The translations under genes and the position numbers were made by a program. Under the pieces are notes generated by a model. That model was given only the letters and a program-made list of their open reading frames with translations. It had not been told where the DNA came from and did no database searches. From contig DDQW01000016.1 in the NCBI GenBank assembly GCA_002342805.1, positions 12,469-76,468 on the forward strand: a stretch of DNA of 64,000 nt, given 5' to 3'. This document shows, piece by piece, positions 1 to 9,615 of this stretch (within the stretch, counting starts at the first letter, position 1; every line of letters begins with the position of its first letter). The stretch comes from Clostridiales bacterium UBA2432. GTDB lineage: Bacteria > Bacillota > Clostridia > Lachnospirales > Vallitaleaceae.

Positions 1-1529
1 GATTCTGCTGCCAATTCAAAGTTCAAGGGTTTTAGGACACCTGTATATTTTTCTATTTCTTTAAAGTTTGGATATGCGCACCATTGTCCTATTTCATGGG
101 AAACCACCGGAACAGGACTATCTTCAATGAGGGTCTGAAAGTCAAAATCGGTCTTAAGAGGATTTTTATTGAGCCTGCCTTCTAATTCATCACCCCAGTC
201 TTGACAGCGCAAAACACGTCCTCTATTTTTCAAGCAATGATACTCGTTGGATTCAATCTCAGGCCACCCGGCGCAACCGGTATAGAGGCGACGTCTATCT
301 TTTTTCTTCCATTGGGTAACAATCGTATTTAAAAAGGTCTCATAATCGTCTCCACTAGGTTCATTACCTACAGCCATCATACAAAAAGAGGGATGATTCC
401 CGTATGCTTTCATTATTCGATCGGCTTCGTCATAGATAAATTGGTCAAGCAAAGCATCTTCACCAAGCTCTGTCCAAACCGGTGTCTCGATTTGCAAGTA
501 GAGTCCCACTTCATCTGCGACTTGAAAGGCAATCTCCGGTGGACACCACGAGTGAAAGCGTATGTGATTGAGTCCATAGGTTTTTGCTTTGCTAAAGATT
601 TTATCCCATGCCGCATAGTCCATTGGCGGATGACCCGTTAATGGAAAAACACAACATTCTAGCGTTCCTCTTAAAAAAGTTTTTTGGCCGTTCATTGCAA
701 ACTGACTTCCTTGGGTGGTTATTTCACGCATACCAAAAGAGATTTCTTTTTCATGAAGATCTTTTTCCGATTTGACCATAACCGATAATTTTTGAAGCTT
801 TGGTAAAAATTCATCCCAAGGCTCTGTAAAGGCATTCATGGCATAAACAGCTTCTAGCCTTGTCTCATCTTCTTTTATATGAATATCTTGTATGTGCTCT
901 TGATTGAAAAAAAGTTGTCCTTGACGTGGTCGCTTAGATATGTTTTTTATGGTCGTTTCTACACGAATGGTATTCGCTACAAGATCCGGATAGATTTGCA
1001 CCTCCTCAATAAATACCGGATCTGTAATCTGAATCCCTAATTTTCCAATAAGGCCATTCCAGTTGGTTTGAGTTTCTTTTGTTATTGAATGGGCATCTTT
1101 ACCCACATTATATTTGATGCGGTTATCAATTCGCATGGTCATTTGATGGTGACCGGGTGTCAGCACATCACTGAGATCATATTCATGGGCAACACATAGG
1201 CTGTCTTGACTGCCGATTTTTATTCCGTCCACCCAAAGGGTCGATTCCCAATGACATCGTTCAAGAATAAGTACAAGGTGCTTGTTCTTGGCTTCTATCG
1301 GAATTTCGACATCTTTTTGATACCATGCACATCCGGTATATTCAACAATTCGACTTAATCGGTGGGGGTCTTTTCCCTCGACCAAATCACCAATCCCATT
1401 CTCATCAAGGGATCCGGGCAATTGAACCCTATCCGGTAACTGTTCCTTAAACCATTCTTGCCCTTCTCCTTGTGCATCTGGATCTAGGCGAAAACGCCAA
1501 TCACCTTCTAATGTTATAAAATCTTGCAT
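1..1529 (-). CDS. Glycoside hydrolase family 2 protein, C-terminus beyond left edge
   Basis: Reading the minus strand from the ATG at 1529 gives an open frame of about 509 codons that runs off the window without a stop. Residues 60-200 look like the GH2 sugar-binding jelly roll (CxWYQKDVEIP, WVDGIKIGSQ). A TIM-barrel region follows with GLNHIRFHSWCPP near 320-330, the acid/base motif VGNEP (Glu390) and a candidate nucleophile in SHEIGQW (Glu479). GH2 enzymes remove beta-linked galactose, glucuronate, mannose or related sugars; the substrate cannot be read here. No signal peptide is visible, so it is probably cytoplasmic. The start lies 3 bases after the stop of the DUF5107-TPR gene, so the two are co-transcribed. 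The family is secure, the specificity is not. Confidence 0.85.
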   Translation of the reverse strand, partial: MQDFITLEGDWRFRLDPDAQGEGQEWFKEQLPDRVQLPGSLDENGIGDLVEGKDPHRLSRIVEYTGCAWYQKDVEIPIEAKNKHLVLILERCHWESTLWVDGIKIGSQDSLCVAHEYDLSDVLTPGHHQMTMRIDNRIKYNVGKDAHSITKETQTNWNGLIGKLGIQITDPVFIEEVQIYPDLVANTIRVETTIKNISKRPRQGQLFFNQEHIQDIHIKEDETRLEAVYAMNAFTEPWDEFLPKLQKLSVMVKSEKDLHEKEISFGMREITTQGSQFAMNGQKTFLRGTLECCVFPLTGHPPMDYAAWDKIFSKAKTYGLNHIRFHSWCPPEIAFQVADEVGLYLQIETPVWTELGEDALLDQFIYDEADRIMKAYGNHPSFCMMAVGNEPSGDDYETFLNTIVTQWKKKDRRRLYTGCAGWPEIESNEYHCLKNRGRVLRCQDWGDELEGRLNKNPLKTDFDFQTLIEDSPVPVVSHEIGQWCAYPNFKEIEKYTGVLKPLNFELAAE

Positions 1530-1532
1530 ATC

Positions 1533-4500
1533 TTATAGGCTCCTTTCCATGTGAAATACCTTTCGGTATAAGTGACTATATATATGGGATGGTTCTAAAG
1601 CTAATGCTTGGTCAAAATATGTCCTTGCTTTTTGATAATCCTCAAGACCCAAATGACCTAAGGCAATGAGGTAATAACAATGGGCTTTATTTTTAAGATC
1701 ATAATCTGTATCAAAAATCAAAAAATCAGGTAAGGACACTGCAAAATAATCAATTTTAAAGAGTTCAAAAAGATGTTTTTCTCCATAATCAATCAAGCGA
1801 TAAAAGCTGGACTTTGCTTGCGTCTCTTGTCCCAATGCCATATATGCTAATCCCTGGTACATAATCATGTCTGCAGGTTGATCGTTATAGAACATCATCC
1901 CGGCAGGTACATTGCTTCCCATGGTTGCTTTCACAAAACATTCTTTGGCTTCGTCCTCTCTGCCCATTTTTTTGTGACAAATTCCTAGCAAGTAAAATAA
2001 ATCATTATCTTTTTCCCCTTCCAACTTTCCTTCCCCTAGATTGGGCGGATAAATGAATGCCTTGCTAAGATGGTCTTGGGCGACCACATATTCTTCCTCG
2101 TCTATGGCTTGCTTTGCCATCCCTAATAGGGCAATCTTATACTGACGTGTAACTTTTCCTTCGCCACCTTCCCAAGGATGGAATTTACGATGCATCATGG
2201 CTTGATATGCTGTTTCATGGGCACCTGTCATATTTAGAAGGGTGATATATTCCACGTACAAATCATCTCGACATTCAACCACTTCCATGTACTTCTCGTA
2301 ACGAAGCAATCGGTCTGCAAATGACATATCAAGCTTTTTATAGAGTTGGTCTAGTTCTAAGAAAATACGTGGGTCCTTTTCATTTAAAGAAAATGCTTTT
2401 TCCATGGATTCTTTTGCTTTTTTCTTGTCTCCGACTTTATTATAGTATGCCAAACTTAAGTTGCGATGAACAATTGGAAAATCCATTCGCATCTTTGCAC
2501 ATCTTTCCCATAATTCAAGGGCCTTTTCCCATTGTAGCTTATCATAATAGAGATTTCCTAAATAATAAGCTGCCATTGGTGCATCATACTTATCAATCGC
2601 ATAGCTTAATACATGTATATCTTCCAAGTGGTTTGGAAAACAATAATCCGGTCTTGCCTTCTCAGCGTCACTGATTAATTGGGCAATTCCTGCTGTTTTT
2701 CCTGCAAAATCATGATAATAGGCAAGATAATAATACATCAGTGGCGATTTATCTTCACACGCTTCAAGGACATCTATGGCTTCTTTATAAGCTCCAAATT
2801 CTGCGTAGTCTCTTGCAACAAGCAAGTGATTTCCATTTATGGCAAGTCCTTTTTCAAACCGTAAGACTCCATCAAAAGAATCGATTTCTAAACTTTCATG
2901 AATCCATTGTAACTGGTCCTCACGTCTTTGTAAACGTCTGAGTATATACGCCTTTAAGGCTCTTGCTTTACTATTATGACTATTCTTTATTAAAGCTTTT
3001 TCAATCATGGTCAAGGCATGGTCAAAGCCTTCTTTTTGACAGTCAATAACCGCTAAATAGTAGAAGGCTGTCTCTTGTTGTTCACTCGTCCATGTTGCTT
3101 TAAAAAAAGCATCATAAGCCTCGTCAACATGTCCTAAATGTAATTGTACAAGGCCTAGATGATAGTAGGCTTCACTATCATAAGGATTAGGATTAAGCTT
3201 GGTTAAGCGTTCAATGGCTTTTTCAAAATGTTGCTTGGCTTGGCTAAATGCACCTCTTCGAAAAAGTAGCATTCCATAGGCAGTATTGATACGTGTATCG
3301 CCGACATCACGTTTTAATCCCTCAAGATAATAGGGATCCGGTCGATAGGTTGCATGGCGATATTGTTCAATATGTAACCCGGCTAGCAGTAGTTCTTCAT
3401 TGGTTTGAATCTCCTCCGGCTCACCAACTGCCTTTGCCGGACTGGGCATGGGTTCAATATCTGATACTTCAGGCTTATAGTCGATTAAGAGCTGATCCTC
3501 TTCGTAGACAGAAATCTTTAATCCTAGCTCTGAGTCACTAATAAAATCAAACTCTTTTTTATAGGTTTTTACCGGGGATATGTCAACCTTGTCTTCAAAA
3601 ATGACTTTATCCCTATACTCCACAACAACCTTAACCGTTTTCGGACTAGTTGTATATAGAGCGATTCGAATGGTCTCTCCCTCTTTTTCCATATTTAGGG
3701 CGACGTCTGTGTTAGCGTTTTTGACTTGTCCGACTGACTTGTAAGGCATAAAATATTGTTTAAAGGTCTTTTCTTCAAAGGGTTTTAGCCAGGTAAAATC
3801 CGGTTGATTATCTGTGTATACCCCTGTCATAAGTTCAATATAGGGTCCGTCTTCATCGGTAAGATTGTCATCCCACGCTTGACCAAAGTCACCACATCCC
3901 CAGGTCCATTGTTTTTTCCCTGGAGATATATGGTGATCAGCAACATGTAACAAGCCGGCCTCTTTTTTATAATCGTATCCTCCCACAAAATCATACTTGG
4001 ATTTTTCTGCCATATAAGATGTTGGAACCGGTATGTTTTTGTATCTAGAAATATCCACTCCAGCACTATAATCCATCTTGTAGTATTGGCCCGTAGCGAT
4101 GGGAAATCTAGATACATCTCTTTTTCCATGATCCATAACGGCATGAACATCCGGTGGGAAGATGGATTGTGTATAGTCATTGACCGGAACTGCCGGATTT
4201 GCCCACCATAAAAAAGTCTGGGGCATTGATGTCCGATTATAGAGCTGGCCTGTAATCTCAATATAGGCTTTGTCGGGATATAATGTAAACCTTGCAATCG
4301 CTTGAGTTCCATACATTCTATCGACATCGTGGATGAGAACGGATTTACTCCCATCTAAGTTGTCCTTTAATTGATAATTCACCGGCAAAAAAGTTGACGG
4401 GCGGTGATGTTGGGGCCAATTAAACTCTATTCCGCCTGAAATCCAAGGCCCCGTCAATCCGACAAGTGCTGGTTTAATGACTTGATTATAGTAGACAAAA

Positions 4501-4787
4501 TCATAATCATTTGTTTTATCGTAAGCACGATGAATACGTCCTCCAAGTTCCGGTAAGACCATGATCTTTAAGTACTGATTTTCTAAATAAATGGCATTAT
4601 AGCTTTTATCTATTTTTTCATCACCGATGCTTTCAATAACCGGATAGGGATATACCTTTCCTGAACTGCCTTGATAGACTCTTTTGTCTAAAAAGATTGG
4701 CGTTTTTTCTGCTTGACCGATTTCATATGTGGGTATAGACACTTTTTCTTCCCAAACTTTTACAATATTGCTATTATTCTCTTGCAT
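1533..4787 (-). CDS. DUF5107 domain and tetratricopeptide repeat protein
   Basis: A 1084-residue protein without signal peptide. Residues about 15-350 match my memory of the DUF5107 region (YLKIMVLPELGGRIHRAYDK, GPWISGGIEFNWPQHH, TFLWWANPAV, QAWDDN), which resembles aldose-epimerase-like sugar-binding beta-sandwiches. From about 460 to the end it is built of TPR-like helical repeats (for example AYYHLGLVQLHLGHVDEAYDAFFKA). Such proteins recur beside glycoside hydrolases in Firmicutes. The ATG at 4787 follows a good AGGAGG. It heads an operon with the GH2 gene and is divergent from an AraC regulator that probably controls it. A role in binding or processing oligosaccharides is inference; no catalytic residue can be named from sequence alone. 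Confidence 0.8.
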   Translation of the reverse strand: MQENNSNIVKVWEEKVSIPTYEIGQAEKTPIFLDKRVYQGSSGKVYPYPVIESIGDEKIDKSYNAIYLENQYLKIMVLPELGGRIHRAYDKTNDYDFVYYNQVIKPALVGLTGPWISGGIEFNWPQHHRPSTFLPVNYQLKDNLDGSKSVLIHDVDRMYGTQAIARFTLYPDKAYIEITGQLYNRTSMPQTFLWWANPAVPVNDYTQSIFPPDVHAVMDHGKRDVSRFPIATGQYYKMDYSAGVDISRYKNIPVPTSYMAEKSKYDFVGGYDYKKEAGLLHVADHHISPGKKQWTWGCGDFGQAWDDNLTDEDGPYIELMTGVYTDNQPDFTWLKPFEEKTFKQYFMPYKSVGQVKNANTDVALNMEKEGETIRIALYTTSPKTVKVVVEYRDKVIFEDKVDISPVKTYKKEFDFISDSELGLKISVYEEDQLLIDYKPEVSDIEPMPSPAKAVGEPEEIQTNEELLLAGLHIEQYRHATYRPDPYYLEGLKRDVGDTRINTAYGMLLFRRGAFSQAKQHFEKAIERLTKLNPNPYDSEAYYHLGLVQLHLGHVDEAYDAFFKATWTSEQQETAFYYLAVIDCQKEGFDHALTMIEKALIKNSHNSKARALKAYILRRLQRREDQLQWIHESLEIDSFDGVLRFEKGLAINGNHLLVARDYAEFGAYKEAIDVLEACEDKSPLMYYYLAYYHDFAGKTAGIAQLISDAEKARPDYCFPNHLEDIHVLSYAIDKYDAPMAAYYLGNLYYDKLQWEKALELWERCAKMRMDFPIVHRNLSLAYYNKVGDKKKAKESMEKAFSLNEKDPRIFLELDQLYKKLDMSFADRLLRYEKYMEVVECRDDLYVEYITLLNMTGAHETAYQAMMHRKFHPWEGGEGKVTRQYKIALLGMAKQAIDEEEYVVAQDHLSKAFIYPPNLGEGKLEGEKDNDLFYLLGICHKKMGREDEAKECFVKATMGSNVPAGMMFYNDQPADMIMYQGLAYMALGQETQAKSSFYRLIDYGEKHLFELFKIDYFAVSLPDFLIFDTDYDLKNKAHCYYLIALGHLGLEDYQKARTYFDQALALEPSHIYSHLYRKVFHMERSL

Positions 4788-4894
4788 GTTAACCTCCTAC
4801 GTTTTCATTCAATGTTTTACTATAGTAATATTCTATACTTATTTATCTAAAAAATCATTGCTTGAATTTGCGTATTGGTTTCAAAAAATTGCTA

Positions 4895-4923
4895 TTGAAG
4901 ATTTTGGCTATACTTGTTATTAT
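4895..4923 (+). promoter_or_regulatory. Predicted promoter of AraC regulator
   Basis: TTGAAG at 4895-4900 and TATTAT at 4918-4923 are separated by 17 bases. The inferred start of transcription near 4930 lies about 25 bases before the AraC start codon. This is a consensus match only. Confidence 0.5.
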
Positions 4924-4954
4924 TAATCTATATCATATGAAGAGAGGTGCAGAC

Positions 4955-5800
4955 ATGAAATCCCACGAAAATCTCGTCTCCAATAAGTCCGACTATTTCA
5001 TCTATTCTCCAAGTATCACTGCCACACAGACATTTTTTTATCCCATATGTACCGGGCATTTTATATATGAGCCCGGATATCATTTATATCGAACCTCCTA
5101 TGACAGCTTTTTGCTCTTGTATATGCATTCCGGAGAACTTGTCGTCAATGACATGGCAGATAGGAAGGTTGCTAGCGCCGGTCACTTTGTTTTGCTCGAT
5201 TGCTATCAAGCCCATAGCTACCATACGGACATTGGCTGTGAGTGTACTTGGATTCATTTTGATGGACCCATGGCCAGAAAATACTACGAATTAATCTTTG
5301 AAACTTGTTCCCAAGTTTTTTCCCTTTTTGACCCCTACAAAACCATCAATCAAATGGAGAAAATATATCGTGCTTTTTATGAAAAAGAAAAAATCAGAGA
5401 ACCTTTGATTTCCAAATGGCTCTCTGACATATTAACATCCCTATTACTTAATCATTCCCACGTCGTGTCTGTCACTCAACAATCATTGATTGAAGACACG
5501 ATTGCTTATATTCACGAACATTTTAACCTAGGACTAACCATTGAACATCTTGCAGAAAAAGCTCTGCTCAGCCCCTATCATTTTATTCGCGTCTTTAAAA
5601 AAGAAACCGGCTATACACCTCATGAATATATTATTGATATTCGTATAAACACCGCAAAATATCTTTTAAAATCCACTACACTACCTATTAAAGCCATTGC
5701 TTTTAACATCGGATTTACAAGTGAAAGTTCCTTTTGTACCACTTTTAAAAAGAAAGTCGCTTCGACGCCTTTAGAATATAGAAGAACAAGCCTGACCTAA
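4955..5800 (+). CDS. AraC family transcriptional regulator with cupin-like sensor domain
   Basis: I chose the ATG at 4955 because AGAGAGG lies just upstream; the longer frame from 4862 begins inside the promoter. The 281-residue product has an N-terminal AraC-type ligand pocket (YRTSYDSFLLLYMHSGEL, then an effector-sensing beta barrel with DCYQAHSYHTD) and a C-terminal double helix-turn-helix (LTIEHLAEKALLSPYHFIRVFKKETGYTPHEYI, then IKAIAFNIGFTSESSFCTTFKK). Regulators of this kind usually activate sugar-utilisation genes on binding a mono- or oligosaccharide. It is divergent from the DUF5107-GH2 operon, its likely target. Its stop overlaps that of the convergent ATP-grasp gene by 4 bases. Confidence 0.88.
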   Translation: MKSHENLVSNKSDYFIYSPSITATQTFFYPICTGHFIYEPGYHLYRTSYDSFLLLYMHSGELVVNDMADRKVASAGHFVLLDCYQAHSYHTDIGCECTWIHFDGPMARKYYELIFETCSQVFSLFDPYKTINQMEKIYRAFYEKEKIREPLISKWLSDILTSLLLNHSHVVSVTQQSLIEDTIAYIHEHFNLGLTIEHLAEKALLSPYHFIRVFKKETGYTPHEYIIDIRINTAKYLLKSTTLPIKAIAFNIGFTSESSFCTTFKKKVASTPLEYRRTSLT

Positions 5801-7239
5801 ATGATTTCACTCATTAATGCTGCATCCGGATTGAGATCCTGAAACAATTTTTTTCGTAATGTTTTCTTGCTTCCAATGAGTCGAACGGCCATCTGGTCAA
5901 TGGCGATTGTTGAAAGCACCGATTGAATGTAACCTTCAATCAGACTATCTAAGGATAATCCCAGTGTATTAAAGTCTTTGTTGTCCATTAACTTCAGTCG
6001 TTTGGTTTCACTATCCCAGCCTTCTTGAGTGCGCACGGACAAATTCGTTCCAAGGATTTCCCAAGAGCTTTCAAAGGGTTCTAGAATCTCTTTCAAGGGT
6101 TTCTCCGCACGACGCGCATACAGTGCCATAGGTTCAAATCCTTCTTCTGTCGCAGCAATCATCATACGTAAATCTGCTACATAAATCTCGCTTTTTTTGT
6201 TGGGCATCATCCCCACATGGTAAAACTTTTGATTCCCATGCATTGTTGACCAATGATAATTACCAATTAAACTTTGCACAATAAATTCATCATATTCGTG
6301 TTCAATATCCATAAAGGCTTTGAGTTCTTGTTGTGAAGTCACCGTATAAACCCCTTGTCCTGCATTGGAATATGGATTCTTAATAACAGCATGTCCGCCA
6401 AATCGATCAACCCATAAAGGAACTTCTCGTAACTTCACGTCATTGATGGTTTCCGGAATGTAGACTTTTAGATTTGACATGGATAATTGCGCATTAAATA
6501 GGTCGTAGGCCTTTGCTGCCATATTTTTATTTCGTCCTCCGGCAAGGCAGGCAATAACCGGATTATAAATGAGGGTTTTTGTCTTCACAGGAATCCGGTT
6601 CCAAGGCTTCTGTGTCACATAACGAAATGCCGCCTTGATGTCCTGCCAATTCCCCTCTTCATCTCTGACTTGCATGACTTCTTCATGAAAGCGAACCGAA
6701 GGGTTGGCATCTTCAGTAAAGTACTGAACCAGATATACCTTTTCATGGACTAACTGGGCTAATACCTTTGCATATCCGGATGCTTCCATTTCATTTTTAT
6801 CATAAATCACGGCATAGCTTCCTAGAATCGTTCGCTGTCTTTTTACAAAGGGCAAAAATGATTTTTCAATTAATCGAAGATAACCGCCACGTTCTTCAAT
6901 ATCATCAAGCAATGGCATGGACTTTTGTCCTGAAGGCGATGAATTGGTTTCGATGACCACCATTTTTTTTGTTCCTTTTTCATTCACCACATGGAATAAA
7001 TCCGTTCCGGACCATTGGATATGTTTGGGTTTATAGGTTAACCAATACATTAATTCATTTTTATTGACCATGGGATTCAGATGACAAAAGCGCTCTACAA
7101 TACGTTCCTTATCCATATTAAGAAAAGATTTGACGGATTGATGAATTTGCGCATGCAAGACTTTATTGTAATAATGGTCTTCCATATTAAAGGTTGAATC
7201 ATTGATCAGTTGGGCTGGTTTTTCAAGTTCTATTTTCAT
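5797..7239 (-). CDS. ATP-grasp-like protein of unknown product
   Basis: A 480-residue soluble protein I cannot name. It has an ATP-grasp-like layout: a distinctive VIETNSSPSGQKSMP segment near 95-109, a basic patch AFRYVTQKPWNRIP near 204-217, and a lysine plus glycine-rich loop HAVIKNPYSNAGQGVYTV at 283-300, followed by YVADLRMMI near 353-361. These resemble the nucleotide-binding and carboxylate-activating elements of carboxylate-amine ligases. Its ATG overlaps the stop of the RimK-like gene upstream (7236-7239), so the two are translationally coupled and probably act in one pathway, perhaps adding two groups to one acceptor. Substrate unknown. The fold call is from motif shape only. Confidence 0.6.
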   Translation of the reverse strand: MKIELEKPAQLINDSTFNMEDHYYNKVLHAQIHQSVKSFLNMDKERIVERFCHLNPMVNKNELMYWLTYKPKHIQWSGTDLFHVVNEKGTKKMVVIETNSSPSGQKSMPLLDDIEERGGYLRLIEKSFLPFVKRQRTILGSYAVIYDKNEMEASGYAKVLAQLVHEKVYLVQYFTEDANPSVRFHEEVMQVRDEEGNWQDIKAAFRYVTQKPWNRIPVKTKTLIYNPVIACLAGGRNKNMAAKAYDLFNAQLSMSNLKVYIPETINDVKLREVPLWVDRFGGHAVIKNPYSNAGQGVYTVTSQQELKAFMDIEHEYDEFIVQSLIGNYHWSTMHGNQKFYHVGMMPNKKSEIYVADLRMMIAATEEGFEPMALYARRAEKPLKEILEPFESSWEILGTNLSVRTQEGWDSETKRLKLMDNKDFNTLGLSLDSLIEGYIQSVLSTIAIDQMAVRLIGSKKTLRKKLFQDLNPDAALMSEII

Positions 7240-8135
7240 GATGACTCCTTTTGTAGATATTCAAAAATCACGCGTGGAATGTTCACCTGGGAACAGGATT
7301 CTAATCCCTTAAACATTGGGGATGAATTCACTTCACATATCTTAAATCCATCGCCGTCAAAAAGAAGGTCCACACCGGCAACATCCAGTCCAAGAACGTC
7401 CGCTGCTTTTAGTGCAATCTCTTCAATAATAGGTGTGACCGGATAAGACTCTACACTTCCTCCGGCAGAATAATTAGCACGAAAATCATCTTCTTTGGCA
7501 ATGCGCATCATACATCCAACAACACGACCTCCAACCACAAATACGCGAAGGTCTCGCCCTTTACTATCGGCAATCATCTCTTGTACAATAATATTCATAT
7601 TCACATTGGCCAACTCAACAATGCGTATCCAATCTTCCATTTGTTTTTGATGGTCTAACATAAAAACCCCTCGACCAAGAGAGCCTGACAAGGTCTTAAC
7701 CACTAAGGGAAAAGCAAACTGTTCTTTGATTAAGTCAATATCAACCGGAAATTTCATCAACATGGTTTTTGGCACCGGGAGTTTTTTATAAGCCAATACT
7801 TGCTGTGAATAAAGCTTGTCCTTAACCATCTCTATGGCTATACTTCCATTGATACAAGGTATATTGAGTCGCTCAAATTGACGAATCAAGGCTAATGCAA
7901 AATACGTGGTTCCTGACCCCATTCTGGGTATGACAAAATCCGGACGTTCTAAAGGCTTGCCATCCAAGAAGATTGAATATGCTTCATCTTGGTTAACAAA
8001 TATTTCAAAACGTGCCGGACTTAATACTTCAATCTCTATTCCCAGTTTTTCAGCCTCTTCGATAAATCGATGGGTTTCATAATGGGTTTCATTGAGTTCA
8101 TATTGATTTACTTTATATAGAATAATACCTTTCAT
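7236..8135 (-). CDS. RimK-type ATP-grasp ligase
   Basis: 299 residues with the signature of RimK/LysX-type carboxylate-amine (thiol) ligases: KDKLYSQQVL near 105-114, Lys147 and the glycine loop SGSLGRGV at 150-157, DLRVFVVGGRVVG at 195-207, FRANYSAGG at 218-226, and metal ligands in GVDLLF (Asp256) and ICEVNSSP (Glu268, Asn270). The family joins an amino acid to a carboxylate through an acyl phosphate; known examples glutamylate ribosomal protein S6, tetrahydrofolate/F420, or the lysine-biosynthesis carrier protein. No carrier protein or lysine genes lie nearby. It overlaps the next ATP-grasp gene by 4 bases and follows the corrinoid operon after an 87-base gap with its own possible promoter. 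Substrate unknown. Confidence 0.82.
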   Translation of the reverse strand: MKGIILYKVNQYELNETHYETHRFIEEAEKLGIEIEVLSPARFEIFVNQDEAYSIFLDGKPLERPDFVIPRMGSGTTYFALALIRQFERLNIPCINGSIAIEMVKDKLYSQQVLAYKKLPVPKTMLMKFPVDIDLIKEQFAFPLVVKTLSGSLGRGVFMLDHQKQMEDWIRIVELANVNMNIIVQEMIADSKGRDLRVFVVGGRVVGCMMRIAKEDDFRANYSAGGSVESYPVTPIIEEIALKAADVLGLDVAGVDLLFDGDGFKICEVNSSPMFKGLESCSQVNIPRVIFEYLQKESS

Positions 8136-8174
8136 CTTACCTCCGCGTCTTCACGCTAAATATATTGTATCATC

Positions 8175-8202
8175 ATTATAAAGCTTTTTTTCCAAATGGT
8201 AA
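8175..8202 (-). promoter_or_regulatory. Possible promoter of the ATP-grasp pair
   Basis: On the minus strand TTACCA (8202-8197) and a perfect TATAAT (8180-8175) are 16 bases apart, about 40 bases before the RimK-like start at 8135. The -35 is a 4/6 match, so this is moderate evidence that the pair can be transcribed apart from cbiA. Confidence 0.4.
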
Positions 8203-8222
8203 ATCACTATCTTATAATCTCA

Positions 8223-9602
8223 TCAATTATTTTTTTCTTTATACCGCAAACAGCTATTCACAAAATTATGGGCAAAGTCTAAATTCGAATAAAAATGTAT
8301 ATGGGCATAACTTCCTACGCCTGCTCCCTTAGCAAATCCGCATTTCCATTGTTTGACAATTTGACTTTCTTTTTCTTTATAGAGTTCATATATCCTTGCA
8401 CTTTCAATCTCAGCCTTAGAACGGTGAAACTCATGGATCTTTATCTGGTCACCAGCCTCCCCAAATATACACTTTTGATTCAAGGTCAACTTGGCATATC
8501 CAAATCGCTGCAAGCTTTCTTGCATCGATGTTTTTCCCTGAAACCAATCAACCATCCGGTGTACATTCCCTTCAAGATCATAAAGTTCTTGACATAGATA
8601 CATCAATCCTCCACATTCCGCATAATAGGGAAGACCATTTTCCAAGGCTTTTTGAATAGACATTTTCATTGTTTCATTTTCAGCGAGTTCTTTTGCAAAC
8701 ATTTCAGGAAAACCGCCTCCAAGAATTAATCCATGAATGTTGCCTGGAAGTTCCTGATCTCGCATGGGACTAAAAGCTAGCAAGTCAACGCCCTGATTTT
8801 TTAAATAGTCTAAATTATCTTGGTAATAAAAATGAAAGGCTTCGTCTTTGGCATAGGCTATACGTATATTCTTGGTTCTTGAAGGTGAAGAGTTTATCGA
8901 TTGCTCTTGACTCGCTTCAGCAGGCGGTTCAGCGAGTTGTAATAATCGGTCCACGTCAATTGTTTTTGAGGCCATATCAGATAAGCGTTCAAACATTTGC
9001 TCTAATTCAAGAAGTTCATACGTTGGTACTAATCCAAGATGACGTTCGGGAATTTCCACTTGCATATCTTTGGTCAGATATCCAATGGGCTCTACATTTG
9101 TGTGTAGCTCAATAGCTTCTTTTAATAGTTGATAATGACCTTCACTACTTATATAGTTACAAATAACCCCCGCAATCCTAAGTTCAGGGTCAAACACTTC
9201 AAATCCTTTAACAACTGCAGCAATGGATGCCGCAACTTTACTGCCATCAAGGACCAAGATGACCGGTGACTTTGTGATTTTTGCAATAGATGCCGTTGTT
9301 CCGATATCACTTCCAACGCTAGCACCATCAAAGAGGCCCATAACACCTTCAATCACTGCAATATCCGAATGAAAAGCATTTTTCACAAACAAATGGCTAA
9401 TCACTTCTGTTGACATTAAATATGAATCTAGATTACGGCTTTTATTTCCTGTAATTAAGGAATGAAACATAGGGTCAATATAATCCGGACCAACCTTAAA
9501 GGGTTGGACGCACATCGTTTTTGATAAAGCCGCTAATATAGCCATAGTAACTGTTGTTTTTCCTACACCGCTTTGCGTTCCGGCAATACATATTTTTTTC
9601 AT
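8223..9602 (-). CDS. cbiA: Cobyrinate a,c-diamide synthase
   Basis: CbiA amidates the a and c side chains of cob(II)yrinate using glutamine and ATP in the anaerobic B12 pathway. I chose the ATG at 9602 because the protein then opens with MKKICIAGTQSGVGKTT, the expected N-terminal P-loop, and clears the stop of the preceding gene; the 21 extra residues of the longer frame have no family match. The 459 residues equal the usual length. The C-terminal triad glutaminase shows GLILGGGFPE, the nucleophile Cys in YYAECGGLMYL and the His in HEFHRS. It is the fifth or later gene of the riboswitch-led operon. HypB-like or CobB alternatives are unlikely given the full two-domain match. Confidence 0.92.
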   Translation of the reverse strand: MKKICIAGTQSGVGKTTVTMAILAALSKTMCVQPFKVGPDYIDPMFHSLITGNKSRNLDSYLMSTEVISHLFVKNAFHSDIAVIEGVMGLFDGASVGSDIGTTASIAKITKSPVILVLDGSKVAASIAAVVKGFEVFDPELRIAGVICNYISSEGHYQLLKEAIELHTNVEPIGYLTKDMQVEIPERHLGLVPTYELLELEQMFERLSDMASKTIDVDRLLQLAEPPAEASQEQSINSSPSRTKNIRIAYAKDEAFHFYYQDNLDYLKNQGVDLLAFSPMRDQELPGNIHGLILGGGFPEMFAKELAENETMKMSIQKALENGLPYYAECGGLMYLCQELYDLEGNVHRMVDWFQGKTSMQESLQRFGYAKLTLNQKCIFGEAGDQIKIHEFHRSKAEIESARIYELYKEKESQIVKQWKCGFAKGAGVGSYAHIHFYSNLDFAHNFVNSCLRYKEKNN

Positions 9603-9615
9603 ATAAAACCACTCT

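Noticed and set aside
3827..4354. Long minus-strand open frame of 175 codons
   Set aside because: It lies fully inside the DUF5107-TPR gene in another frame and has no recognisable domain or ribosome site.
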